Source: Actinospica robiniae DSM 44927 (GTDB lineage Bacteria > Actinomycetota > Actinomycetes > Streptomycetales > Catenulisporaceae). From it: a stretch of DNA of 64,000 nucleotides. The stretch lies in contig NZ_KI632511.1 in NCBI RefSeq assembly GCF_000504285.1, forward strand, positions 1,733,372-1,797,371, in the 5' to 3' direction. A program made the position numbers and the translations under genes. The notes below the pieces were generated by a model. It was not told where the DNA came from, did no database searches, and worked only from the letters and a program-made list of their open reading frames with translations. Below are positions 43,682 through 51,996 of the stretch, in pieces. Every line of letters begins with the position of its first letter. The stretch's first letter is position 1.

Positions 43682-44842
43682 ATGGAACTGCGCTATGGCA
43701 TGAACCCGCACCAGGGCGCGGCGGAGGCCGCGCCGGTCTCGCAAGGCCGATGGCCGTTGCGTGTGCTCAACGGGAACCCCTCGCTCATCAACATGCTCGA
43801 CGCGCTCAACGGATGGCAATTGGTCCGCGAGGCGCGCCGAGTCCTGGGCCGGGAAGTCGCCACCTCGTTCAAACACGTCTCGCCCGCCGGGGCGGCGACT
43901 TCCGGCCCCGTCGAGGACGACATCGCCGAACTCTACGGCGTGTCCGCGGCGGACCTGAGCGCCGTGGCCGGCGCCTATCTGCGTGCCCGCGACGCGGATC
44001 CGAAATCGTCGTACGGAGACCTCGCCGCCGTCTCGGAGCCGGTGGACGAGGCGCTGGCCGAGGTCCTCAGCGGGCTGGTGTGCGACGGGATCATCGCGCC
44101 CGGATACGCGCCGGGCACGGTCGCGAAGCTGAGCCGTAAGAAGGACGGCCGGTTCCTCGTGATGGAGGCCGACGCGGGCTACAGCCCGCCACCACGCGAG
44201 ACGCGCGAGGTGTTCGGGCTTCGTCTGACTCAGGACCGCGACACGGCACCGGTGACGGCCGACGTACTCACCCGCGCCGTGGACGGGCAGCAGTTGCCAC
44301 CCCGGGCCGTCGCCGATCTCTTGCTCGGGCTGGTCGTCCTGCGCTATACCCAGTCCAACTCCGTTTGCTACGTACGAGACGGGGTGACGATCGGCATCGG
44401 CGCGGGGCAGCAGTCCCGCGTCGACTGCACCAGGCTCGCCGGCGCCAAGGCGGACACGTGGTGGCTGCGGCGCCACCCGTCCGTTCGCGCTATGGCCTTC
44501 CGTCCCGAAATCCGCCGCCAGGAGCGGATCAACTGGCAGATCCGCTTCATCGAAGGCGGGCTGACTGGCGAGGAGGCGACCCGCTTCGCCGAGGCCCTGT
44601 CCGTGCCCGCCGAGGCACTCACCGCCGACGCGCACTCGCGGTGGATCGCAGGTCTCGACGGCGTCGCCCTCGCCTCCGACGGTGCCCTGCCCTTCCGCGA
44701 CAACGTCGACCATGCCCGACGCCACGGCGTGCGCTACATCGCCGAACCCGGCGGATCCACCCGCTCCTCCGAAGTCGAACAGGCCTGCCGCGAACACGAC
44801 ATCGTCCTCGCCCGCACCGGCCTGCGCCTGTTCCACCACTGA
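43682..44842 (+). CDS. Stand-alone AICAR formyltransferase (PurH C-terminal domain only)
   Basis: This protein of about 386 residues corresponds to the AICAR transformylase half of PurH. It has 'MELRYGMNPHQ', 'LNGNPSLINMLDALNGWQLV', the catalytic Lys-His in 'SFKHVSPAGAA', 'YTQSNSVCYVRDGVTIGIGAGQQSRVDC' and 'PFRDNVDHARRHGVRYIAEPGGS'. The N-terminal IMP cyclohydrolase (MGS-like) domain is absent. GTG 43595 would add 29 residues. The ATG gives the usual family N-terminus and is preferred. It should transfer formyl from 10-formyl-THF to AICAR to give FAICAR. No other purine gene is nearby, so a special role is possible. Confidence 0.88.
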   Translation: MELRYGMNPHQGAAEAAPVSQGRWPLRVLNGNPSLINMLDALNGWQLVREARRVLGREVATSFKHVSPAGAATSGPVEDDIAELYGVSAADLSAVAGAYLRARDADPKSSYGDLAAVSEPVDEALAEVLSGLVCDGIIAPGYAPGTVAKLSRKKDGRFLVMEADAGYSPPPRETREVFGLRLTQDRDTAPVTADVLTRAVDGQQLPPRAVADLLLGLVVLRYTQSNSVCYVRDGVTIGIGAGQQSRVDCTRLAGAKADTWWLRRHPSVRAMAFRPEIRRQERINWQIRFIEGGLTGEEATRFAEALSVPAEALTADAHSRWIAGLDGVALASDGALPFRDNVDHARRHGVRYIAEPGGSTRSSEVEQACREHDIVLARTGLRLFHH

Positions 44843-45082
44843 GCGCCGCGGGCCGGCCCTTTGAAATCACCCCCACGACCTACGCTCAGAAAACACCGGG
44901 ACTCCCGCAGATGTAGGCACTACCGGTCAGGCTGCGCCGACCGGCAACCCACGACAACTTGCGAGCGAGGCCCGGCCTCACAAACCGGCACCTACATACC
45001 GTCTAGGTCGACGATAACGAGGGAGCGCGTCTGGTGTGGCCCGCGTGGCAGAGCTGGGCAGGGCTGGCATGGATATGCCGGC

Positions 45083-45109
45083 GTACAGTCAGGGGTCTTC
45101 TGACTGTAC
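45083..45109. terminator. 10-bp perfect inverted repeat
   Basis: GTACAGTCAG (45083-45092), a 7-base loop and the exact complement (45100-45109) form a stable hairpin about 240 bases after the AICAR formyltransferase stop. It may be a distal terminator or an operator. Confidence 0.35.
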
Positions 45110-46020
45110 CCGGCCCTGTAGGGTCTAGCGCCTCGCCAGCGGCACCGCGATCCACATGAACGTCCTCGCCGTCGTCTCCGATCGCGTGAACTCTTGATCG
45201 TGATGATGAAGCCCGGCCCTAGTATTCCAGCCGGACTTTGACTGTTTCGGCTGGTCAGAAGCTGTGTGTTGAGTCTGGCGCGGGGCTTTGCCGGCACCTG
45301 GGTACCGCGCAGCGCCGCCGGTGGTGACAGGCACGCGCGACCGGATTGACCGGCGCGTATGCTGCGGCAGGCTTCGGGCCCAGCGTGGCCGTGTTTCCGT
45401 CGCACCCCTGCCCGTCACCGCGGGATCGCCCTGGCGTGATCAGGGAGATGCCCCTATCGTCTTCGTCAAGCCGGCGAGTGTTCAGTGGCGATTTCTGGAT
45501 CAGTGCCCGCGTGGGCGTGGATCCAGCCTGCGGGCGCGCTGCTGGAGCGGGCTGCCACGCAGGCGTGGCAGCCGGGTCCGTATGTGGATGTTGCGAGAGT
45601 TCGGCTCAGGCGTCCGCGGAAGCGTGGGGCGGCGTTCCGTCGGCGTCCAGGCTACGATCCGGGTCTTGCCGTGGAACGATCCTCTGGCGGTCTTGATTCC
45701 AACGGTGTTGTTGACGACCTCGCCGACGCCTACGCCCGCCGGCCCCGACCGCCGCCGACGGCGTCGTACGAGGGCTGCTGAGGACACCAGTTCGTCGTTC
45801 GGCCGGTCGCTCGACACTCGCCGATCCCGTTCCGGGCGTCGGTGAACGTCAGAAGACTGTCGAAGGAGGGCGTGGCGGAACGAATCGACTTCTGGCTAGT
45901 CTTTCTTGTTATTGGCCTACCTCTGCTATATTCCCATTCCTTCGATCCGGTTGACCTTTGCTTCGAAAAGCCTGCGCCACGCGGCCTGCTCTGGTAACCT
46001 TCGTGATACTGCAACGTCGG

Positions 46021-46031
46021 CACACCTTTGA
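46021..46031 (+). promoter_or_regulatory. Shared motif CACACCTTTGA upstream of the GH13 gene
   Basis: The 11-mer recurs exactly at 56132-56142, upstream of the second Gfo/Idh/MocA operon of the same cluster. It lies 245 bases before the GH13 start, inside the AT-rich promoter region, next to a small dyad ACCTTT-N6-AAAGGT (46024-46041). It could mark co-regulation. Chance occurrence is not excluded. Confidence 0.3.
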
Positions 46032-46275
46032 AGAAAAAGGTACTTCCAGTGTCCTCGGCAAATGGCGCATCTTTGATTGACCTGATTGTGCCCGGCACGG
46101 ATGCCCGGAGCATCGGAGCGGCGACTGGCGCCGGCAGCGCTCTTCGGCCCGGCGCTACCGAGCTTCCGCGCGACCTACACGCACCGACGCACGGCTTCGC
46201 CGAGAACGCCCGCGGTAGTCAACGCGCCGGAGCGGTTGTCTGCACGGCGATCCCGTCGACCGAGTCGGCCACCCC

Positions 46276-47751
46276 ATGAGAAGGGAACGGCTGCGCCGGG
46301 ACCCGGTGCTGTACGAGGTTTACCTGAGGTCCTTCGCCGACAGTAACGGCGACGGTATCGGTGACCTCGCCGGGCTGACCTCCCGTCTCGACCATCTCGT
46401 CGATCTCGGCGTGGACGGCCTCTGGCTTACGCCTGTGTTCCGTTCGCCGCAGTTCGACTTCGGCTACGACGTCTCCGACTATCTCGACATTCACGTCGAG
46501 TACGGTTCGATGCCGGATATGGATGCGTTGATCGACGCGGCACATACGCGTGGTCTCGCGGTTATTCTGGACGTAATCATCGGGCATACCTCAATCGAGC
46601 ACTTCTGGTTCCGTGAGCACCCCGACCGGTATATCTGGGCGGACCAGATCCCGAACAACTGGCTGTCCGTCTTCGGTGGATCGGCCTGGCGGCACGATGA
46701 GGAGGCCGGCCGCTACTACTATCATCGGTTCTATCCCGAGCAGCCGAACCTCAACTGGGGGAATCCCGAGGTACGCCGGGCGGTCCACGAGATCCTCGGC
46801 TTCTGGACGGGCCGCGGTGTTGACGGGTTCCGGCTGGATTCGTTGGACGGTATCGCCGTCGATCCCGGGCTTCAGGACGAGCCGCTCGCAGATCCGTCGG
46901 CCCTGCGCGGCCGTGAGCGGGACCCTTGGGCACAGTACTGGAGCCTCCAGCACGTCCACACCTGCAACTTGCCCCAGGTGCTCACCGAGCTCAAAGAGAT
47001 CGCCACAGCGTTTCCGGATGCCGCCCTGGTGGTCGAGGCAGATCTGCCCAACGAGCAACTGCTGCCCTACATGCGGCTTGCCGACTGCTCCTTCGCCTTC
47101 GACTTCATCAGAGCCCCGCTCGACGGCGTCGCCCTCGCCCGTGTGATCGATGGCGCCGGGCTAGCCGGACGAGGCAATCTGGCCTGGGCGCTCTCGAACC
47201 ATGACCAGCCAAGGATGGTCAGTCGGTGGGGCCGCGACTTGGCGGGTGTCGCGGCGGTGCTCCTGCTGAGCCTGCCGGGATGGTCGTTCATCTACCAGGG
47301 CGACGAGATCGGTATGGTCGACGGCCCAGGCGGCCCGGACCTGCGCGACCGTAGCGGGCGGGACGCGGTGCGCCACCCCATGCAATGGAATCGGTCGGGT
47401 GGTTTCACCACCGGGACGCCGTGGCTCCCCTTCATCGACCCCGAGGTGTGCAACGTCGAGGACCAGCGCGGAGCAGCCGGATCGACCCTGGAGCAGTATC
47501 GGACGCTCATCCGACTCCGGCGCGAACTGCGCGGGCCGGTGCGGATCGTGGCAGCCGAACCTGGATTCCTGGCTTTTCGCCGCGGCGGCCATACGATCAG
47601 CCTCAATCTCGGGGACGAGGACCACGAACTCGGGCCCGGTCAGTTGGTCTACATGACCGGGCGTGTCGAGCCCGGGCGCCTCGGGCCGAGGTCCGCCGTC
47701 GTTCAGGTTGCCGACCCCGACAGCACCGGCGGTCAGCCCTCTGAGAGATAG
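46276..47751 (+). CDS. GH13 family glycosidase/glucosyltransferase
   Basis: This 491-residue cytoplasmic alpha-amylase superfamily enzyme begins 'DPVLYEVYLRSFADSNGDGIGDL'. Region II reads 'GFRLDSLDGI' (nucleophile Asp), region III 'VVEADLPN' (acid/base Glu) and region IV 'LSNHDQPRM', so the catalytic triad is intact. Region I reads 'VILDVIIGHTSIEHFW' where most members have Asn before His. The domain order resembles oligo-1,6-glucosidase, trehalose synthase and sucrose/trehalose-isomerising enzymes. Start ATG 46276 has GAGAAGG-like sequence downstream only, so a nearby alternative is possible. It is the first gene of the sugar cluster, 54 bp before the GT20 gene. Confidence 0.88.
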   Translation: MRRERLRRDPVLYEVYLRSFADSNGDGIGDLAGLTSRLDHLVDLGVDGLWLTPVFRSPQFDFGYDVSDYLDIHVEYGSMPDMDALIDAAHTRGLAVILDVIIGHTSIEHFWFREHPDRYIWADQIPNNWLSVFGGSAWRHDEEAGRYYYHRFYPEQPNLNWGNPEVRRAVHEILGFWTGRGVDGFRLDSLDGIAVDPGLQDEPLADPSALRGRERDPWAQYWSLQHVHTCNLPQVLTELKEIATAFPDAALVVEADLPNEQLLPYMRLADCSFAFDFIRAPLDGVALARVIDGAGLAGRGNLAWALSNHDQPRMVSRWGRDLAGVAAVLLLSLPGWSFIYQGDEIGMVDGPGGPDLRDRSGRDAVRHPMQWNRSGGFTTGTPWLPFIDPEVCNVEDQRGAAGSTLEQYRTLIRLRRELRGPVRIVAAEPGFLAFRRGGHTISLNLGDEDHELGPGQLVYMTGRVEPGRLGPRSAVVQVADPDSTGGQPSER

Positions 47752-47805
47752 ATCGTCACCAGGCCGGCCGGGCAGACCAGGCCGGCGATTCGGAAGGATC
47801 CGCCT

Positions 47806-49230
47806 ATGCGTTTGGTCACATGCTCCAACAGCGGACTGCAGGTTGGCCCGGACGGCTCCGTCCTGGCGGCCGGGCAAGCGACTCCGGGGGGGCTGGTACC
47901 GATCCTCACCGCCCTGCTCAGCGAGGTCGGCGGGCGCTGGATCTTCTCGGCGCCCGGCCTCAGCTCCGGCGAGGCTCCGGAGCGGCCGGACCGAACAGCC
48001 TATGAGAGGGATGTCCGCTGGCAGCCGCTGGCGCTGGACCAGGCCCTCATCGACGAGCAGCGGGAGTCCATAACAATCAGAACCCTGCTGTGGACCTTCC
48101 ACTACCTCCACGACACAGCCACGGCGCCGCTGTTCAGCGCCGACGTGCTTCGGGGTTGGGGCGCGTATGAAGAGGTGAACCGGCGATTCGCCGACGCCAT
48201 GGCCGAAGCGCTCCAAGGTGGGGCCGACGAAGTGGCGCTCGTGCACGATTTCCATCTGATGCTGGTCCCCGGCCTCCTCGCCGCCCGTACCCGTACCCGT
48301 GGCCGAGCCGGCCGGCTCGCGTACTTCCACCACATCCCCTGGTGCGAGCCGGACTACTTCGGGCTGCTTCCGGATTGGATGATCGCTCGTATCCTGGAGA
48401 GCTTGCTCACCTGCGACTTCGTCGGATTCCACAGCGGTCGGTGGGCCGACGCGTTCGCGGGCTGTGTAGAACGCTTTCTGCCGGACGCGGTCGTCGACGG
48501 ACGTCGCATCGCCTATCGTGGGCGCGAAACGGTGGTGACGGTGGCGCCTGGACCGATCGACGCCGCTGTTCTCGATGAGCTTTCCCGCGACCCGAAGACG
48601 GACTGGTGGCGGCAATCCCTCACTGCCCAGGCGGGCGGGCGGCGCCTCATCGTACGGGTGGACCGGATGGACCTGTGGAAGAACGTGGCCCGCGGCTTCG
48701 CCGCCTACCGAGAGCTGATCACCCGGCGCCCTGCCATCGCCGAAGACTACTGGTTCTGCGCGATCGTCTCGATGCCCAGGCTGGTCACCGAACGCCACCG
48801 GGAGTACAGGGCCCTGTGCGAAGACCTGGCGCGTAGCGCCAACGACGCCTGCGGGGCAGGGCGCGACGCGGTCACCCTCGTCTATCCGGACGGTTCCGGC
48901 AGCCCGCGCAACAGGGCGGCCGCGGCACTGTCCTTGGCTTCCGCCGTGTTCGTCAACCCGACATTCGACGGCTTGAACATGGTCGCGAAGGAGGCAGTGG
49001 TGCTCAACCCCGACGCTCCGCTGCTGCTGTCCGTGAACGCCGGGGTGTACCCGCAGCTGGCCGGACACGCAGTGCCGATTCAGCCTTTCGATGTGAGTTC
49101 GACTGCTGACGCACTGGAAAGCACGCTGTTTCGCAGTACACTGAACGGTGCTAGCGAAGTAGCGGCCGCAGTGCGGTCCGAGACCGCGGCGACGTGGCTA
49201 CAGGCGATTCTCCACACGTCTGGAGGCTGA
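47806..49230 (+). CDS. GT20 family protein: OtsA/VldE-like (pseudo)glycosyltransferase
   Basis: This 474-residue GT-B protein matches the trehalose-6-phosphate synthase family: 'LLWTFHYLHD', 'VALVHDFHLMLVPGLL', 'YFHHIPWCEPDYFGLLP', 'RVDRMDLWKNVARGFAAY' and 'FVNPTFDGLNMVAKEAVVLN'. Compared from memory with E. coli OtsA, the N-terminal 'SNR' (Arg9, phosphate contact) reads 'SNS' here. The donor-site 'LDYSKGL' reads 'MDLWKNV', closer to the validamycin enzyme VldE ('TDPIKNA'). The block 'GWGAYEEVNRRFADAM' also parallels VldE. It may join a nucleotide sugar or cyclitol to an unusual acceptor rather than make trehalose-6-P. ATG 47806 is preceded by GGAAGGA. Confidence 0.85.
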   Translation: MRLVTCSNSGLQVGPDGSVLAAGQATPGGLVPILTALLSEVGGRWIFSAPGLSSGEAPERPDRTAYERDVRWQPLALDQALIDEQRESITIRTLLWTFHYLHDTATAPLFSADVLRGWGAYEEVNRRFADAMAEALQGGADEVALVHDFHLMLVPGLLAARTRTRGRAGRLAYFHHIPWCEPDYFGLLPDWMIARILESLLTCDFVGFHSGRWADAFAGCVERFLPDAVVDGRRIAYRGRETVVTVAPGPIDAAVLDELSRDPKTDWWRQSLTAQAGGRRLIVRVDRMDLWKNVARGFAAYRELITRRPAIAEDYWFCAIVSMPRLVTERHREYRALCEDLARSANDACGAGRDAVTLVYPDGSGSPRNRAAAALSLASAVFVNPTFDGLNMVAKEAVVLNPDAPLLLSVNAGVYPQLAGHAVPIQPFDVSSTADALESTLFRSTLNGASEVAAAVRSETAATWLQAILHTSGG

Positions 49231-49271
49231 CCGCGTCCCGGTTCGTGCGTATGCGTCCCAGGGAGGGGAGA

Positions 49272-50429
49272 GTGGACGTTCGGACGGAGCCCCCGCGGGT
49301 ACCCTCGCGGCTCGGGATCGGACCGGTATCCAGAAACGTCGTCGACGCGGCGGTTCGCCTGGCATACCGCCGAAAGCGTCACGTGATGCTCGTGGCGAGC
49401 CGTGGCCAGATCGAGTGCGTCGAACTCGGCGGTGGCTACGTCGAGCAGTGGTCGACCTCCGGCTTCGCCGGATACGTCAGAGAGCACGACCCAAAGGGGT
49501 TGATGCTGCTGTGCCGGGATCACGGCGGACCGTGGCAGCACCCGGATGACGCGGCTCCCGGTGAACTGGCATCGGATACGCCGGACCGCGCGGAGGCCCG
49601 GGCCATCGGTCGCTGCCTGATCTCCCTGCGCGCCGACATCGATTCGGGGTTTGATCTGCTTCATCTCGATACCTCGCATGACAGTGCGGGCGAGGCCGAG
49701 TTCGACAGGGCCCTGCAGCGTCTGCTCGTGCTCTACGACGCCTGTAAGAATTACGCGGAATCGACCGGGCAGCGCGTCGCCTACGAGATCGGCCTCGAAC
49801 GGCAGGTACCCGACACTGACGACCCGGATCGCTTCGCCGTGCGGCTCGACCAGATCATGCAGGAGATCTCCGCGCGCGGATTGCCGAAGCCGACCTTCGT
49901 GGTGGCGCAGACCGGAACCATGGTGGTCGCGGCTGGCAACCGCGGGCTGATGGCTCGTTCGCCGGAGGACGTGGGCCGCACCGTAGGCGAGATCGCTCGC
50001 CGCTGCCGCGACTCCGGTGTCGCGCTCAAGGCGCACAACGTCGACTACTTGCCGGCCCGCGCCGTCGGCGAGCTGTTTCGACGCGGGACCGGGGCGGTCA
50101 ACGTGGCGCCTGAGTTCGGGGTCTGCGAGACCCGAGCATTCCTCGATCTGCTGACACAGTCCCAGTTGACCGCCGAGCGTGACCGGTTCCTCGGACTCGC
50201 CTACGACTCCGGCAGGTGGCGCAGATGGGCGGCCGAGGACACCGGCGACTTCGAGCGTGCCGTCCTGGCCGGCCACTACGTGTTCGGCACGGACGAGTTC
50301 CGCGAATTGAAGGAACGCGCGGACCACGCTGGCCGGGCCCGGCGCACATCCGTCGACACAGTGCTCGGCGAGGCATTGGACCGTTGCCTCGGCCGGTACG
50401 CCGATTTAGCGTGGGGAGCGCTGCCATGA
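49272..50429 (+). CDS. GatZ/KbaZ-like protein (tagatose-bisphosphate aldolase subunit family)
   Basis: This 385-residue TIM-barrel protein of PF08013 has 'VSRNVVDAAVRLAYRRKRHVMLVASRGQIECVELGGGYVEQWSTSGFAGYVRE', 'LMLLCRDHGGPWQ' and 'ADIDSGFDLLHLDTSHD'. In enterobacteria GatZ/KbaZ supports the class II aldolase GatY/KbaY. No GatY homologue is encoded here. Homologues acting alone have been reported as ketohexose(-phosphate) or uronate epimerases, so a C4 epimerase role is attractive but unproven. GTG 49272 follows GGGAGGGGAGA. An earlier frame start at 49194 lies inside the GT20 gene. Its stop overlaps the cupin gene start. Confidence 0.85.
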   Translation: MDVRTEPPRVPSRLGIGPVSRNVVDAAVRLAYRRKRHVMLVASRGQIECVELGGGYVEQWSTSGFAGYVREHDPKGLMLLCRDHGGPWQHPDDAAPGELASDTPDRAEARAIGRCLISLRADIDSGFDLLHLDTSHDSAGEAEFDRALQRLLVLYDACKNYAESTGQRVAYEIGLERQVPDTDDPDRFAVRLDQIMQEISARGLPKPTFVVAQTGTMVVAAGNRGLMARSPEDVGRTVGEIARRCRDSGVALKAHNVDYLPARAVGELFRRGTGAVNVAPEFGVCETRAFLDLLTQSQLTAERDRFLGLAYDSGRWRRWAAEDTGDFERAVLAGHYVFGTDEFRELKERADHAGRARRTSVDTVLGEALDRCLGRYADLAWGALP

Positions 50430-50911
50430 CGGACATCCTGACTGACCTACTCAACAATGCCACATGGCCGGAAGGCGGCGAGGCGCCGTCCGGGAGCCTG
50501 TCAGCCGGGCAGGCGAAGACGGTGCGCAAACCATGGGGCGAGGAGCGCTGGTTGGTGCCGGAAGGTGCGCCGTTCGGCTTCAAGCTGATCATCGTCCGTG
50601 CAGGTCTGCGTACCAGCCTGCAGTACCACCGCGCCAAGGAGGAGGCGAACCTCGTCCTGTCCGGCATCGGCCGGCTGCACCGGGCCGAGTCCCCGGACGC
50701 GCCAGCCACCGTGCATCCGCTCGTTTCCGGGCAGATCGTCCACGTGCTGCCCGGCGTGGTACACCGTGTGGAGGCCGTCACCGATCTCGTGATCGTGGAG
50801 GTGTCCACACCAGAGCTCGATGATGTTGTGCGCCTCGCCGACGACACGGGCCGCGGTGCCGGGCGTATCGCCGCTGAACACGAGCCACAGCCGCCGAGCG
50901 CACGGAAGTGA
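50426..50911 (+). CDS. Cupin protein, mannose-6-phosphate isomerase type II-like
   Basis: This 161-residue single cupin has 'VRKPWGEERWLVPEGAPFGFKLIIVRAGLRTSLQYHRAKEEANLVLSGIGRL' and 'GQIVHVLPGVVHRVEAVTDLVIVEVSTPELDDVVRLADDTGR'. This is the metal-binding cupin of the type II phosphomannose isomerase/GDP-mannose pyrophosphorylase C-terminus (His, Glu and second His visible). The nucleotidyltransferase half is absent. It overlaps the KbaZ-like gene (ATGA) and the following dehydrogenase gene (GTGA), so it acts in the same pathway, probably as a sugar-phosphate isomerase or epimerase. Confidence 0.85.
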   Translation: MTDILTDLLNNATWPEGGEAPSGSLSAGQAKTVRKPWGEERWLVPEGAPFGFKLIIVRAGLRTSLQYHRAKEEANLVLSGIGRLHRAESPDAPATVHPLVSGQIVHVLPGVVHRVEAVTDLVIVEVSTPELDDVVRLADDTGRGAGRIAAEHEPQPPSARK

Positions 50912-51996
50912 CCTCGAAAGGGGTTGACCCGGTGTCCTCGAGGGGCGCCTCGAGGACACCGCACGATGTGTCGTGGAGGATCGGCGTCCTGGCCGGAACC
51001 GGTACCGTACTAAAGCGTACGCTTCCGGCGCTTCTTGCGTCGACGGATTGCCGCGTGACCGTCATGCACGGGCGCGACCCGGACCGGCTCAGGGCGGTGG
51101 CTGCCGTTGATCCGACTATCCGTCTGGCTGCGAGCGAAGCGCAGTTCGCCGAGCTCAGGCCGTATTACGACGTCGTCTTCATCGGATCGCCGCCGTTTCT
51201 GCATCTGCCGCACCTCGAACTCGCATTTCGGCTTGGCACTCCGGTCATCTGCGAGAAGCCGTTGACGGCTCGCCGTGCGGACTATCCGCGGCTGGCCGGA
51301 CTGCTCGGCGCAGGCGGCCTGCCGTTCGCTCTCGCTCACCAGGTCCGGCACCAGCAGGCGGTCGCCGAACTATCGCGGTTGATCAGCTGCGGCGACCTGG
51401 GTGCTCCGGTCGCAGCCGACCTGCACTGGTGCTTTCTGATGAACCATGCCGCATCGAACGCCCGATGGAAACTCGATCCGACGCTCGGCGGCTCGAACGC
51501 CATGTTCGACTGCGGGGTCCATGCCATCGATCTGGCGCTATTGCTGTTCGGCATGCCGACCCGAGCCGGCGCCACCGCGCACCGGATCAATGGCGCCGCG
51601 GTGCAGGATGCGGTGACTGTCGTCCTCGACTACCCGGGCTTGGCGGTCACGATCGTCGCCTCCCAAGCAGCCGCGGCCGCCGGAAACGACGTGCGCATCG
51701 TGTTCGAACGCGGCACGGCGCACGCGCGCGGCCTCCTCGGCGAGCGAGCCGCGCCCGCCGTCGAAGTCGTCGGAGCGAAAGCGCAATCGGCCGGGCACGT
51801 CAAGAAGATCGCGTGCGCAGACGACGACCTTTACCGCCGCGAAGTCGAGGACTTCTGCAGGTCGCTGAACGGGTCGGCGCCTGGGCTGGGAACTAGTGCC
51901 GCCGAGGCCCTCGACGCCGCGCGGATCCTGTTCGCCATCGAGGATTCCATAGCCTCAGGGCGGTTCGTCGAGCTTGGCGGGTACTGTCCTCAGTAG
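50908..51996 (+). CDS. Gfo/Idh/MocA family dehydrogenase
   Basis: This 362-residue NAD(P)-dependent oxidoreductase has an N-terminal Rossmann domain. The nucleotide-binding start 'WRIGVLAGTGTVLKRTLPAL' is slightly unusual (GTGTV in place of GxGxIA). 'VVFIGSPPFLHLPHLELAFRLGTPVICEKPL' carries the EKP lysine, and the C-terminal sheet domain contains 'GGSNAMFDCGVHAIDLALLLFG' with the catalytic His. It probably oxidises or reduces a secondary hydroxyl of a sugar or cyclitol intermediate made by the upstream enzymes. GTG 50908 overlaps the cupin stop. Its 3' end overlaps the convergent GH31 gene by 7 bp. Confidence 0.88.
   Translation: MTSKGVDPVSSRGASRTPHDVSWRIGVLAGTGTVLKRTLPALLASTDCRVTVMHGRDPDRLRAVAAVDPTIRLAASEAQFAELRPYYDVVFIGSPPFLHLPHLELAFRLGTPVICEKPLTARRADYPRLAGLLGAGGLPFALAHQVRHQQAVAELSRLISCGDLGAPVAADLHWCFLMNHAASNARWKLDPTLGGSNAMFDCGVHAIDLALLLFGMPTRAGATAHRINGAAVQDAVTVVLDYPGLAVTIVASQAAAAAGNDVRIVFERGTAHARGLLGERAAPAVEVVGAKAQSAGHVKKIACADDDLYRREVEDFCRSLNGSAPGLGTSAAEALDAARILFAIEDSIASGRFVELGGYCPQ

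Larger units (their letters stand above)
44843..46275. other. Gene-poor interval before the sugar cluster
   Basis: About 1.43 kb with no gene that I can support. Open frames up to 185 codons occur on the plus strand near 45290-45850 but have no family match, no good ribosome binding sites and mixed codon use. It contains a hairpin at 45083-45109 and an AT-richer segment (about 45880-46080) that probably holds the promoter of the GH13 gene. Confidence 0.5.

Noticed and set aside
45288-45845. 185-codon ORF in the gap before the sugar cluster
   Set aside because: No ribosome binding site, no domain, Arg/Ser-rich composition, and overlapping frames of similar length on both strands.
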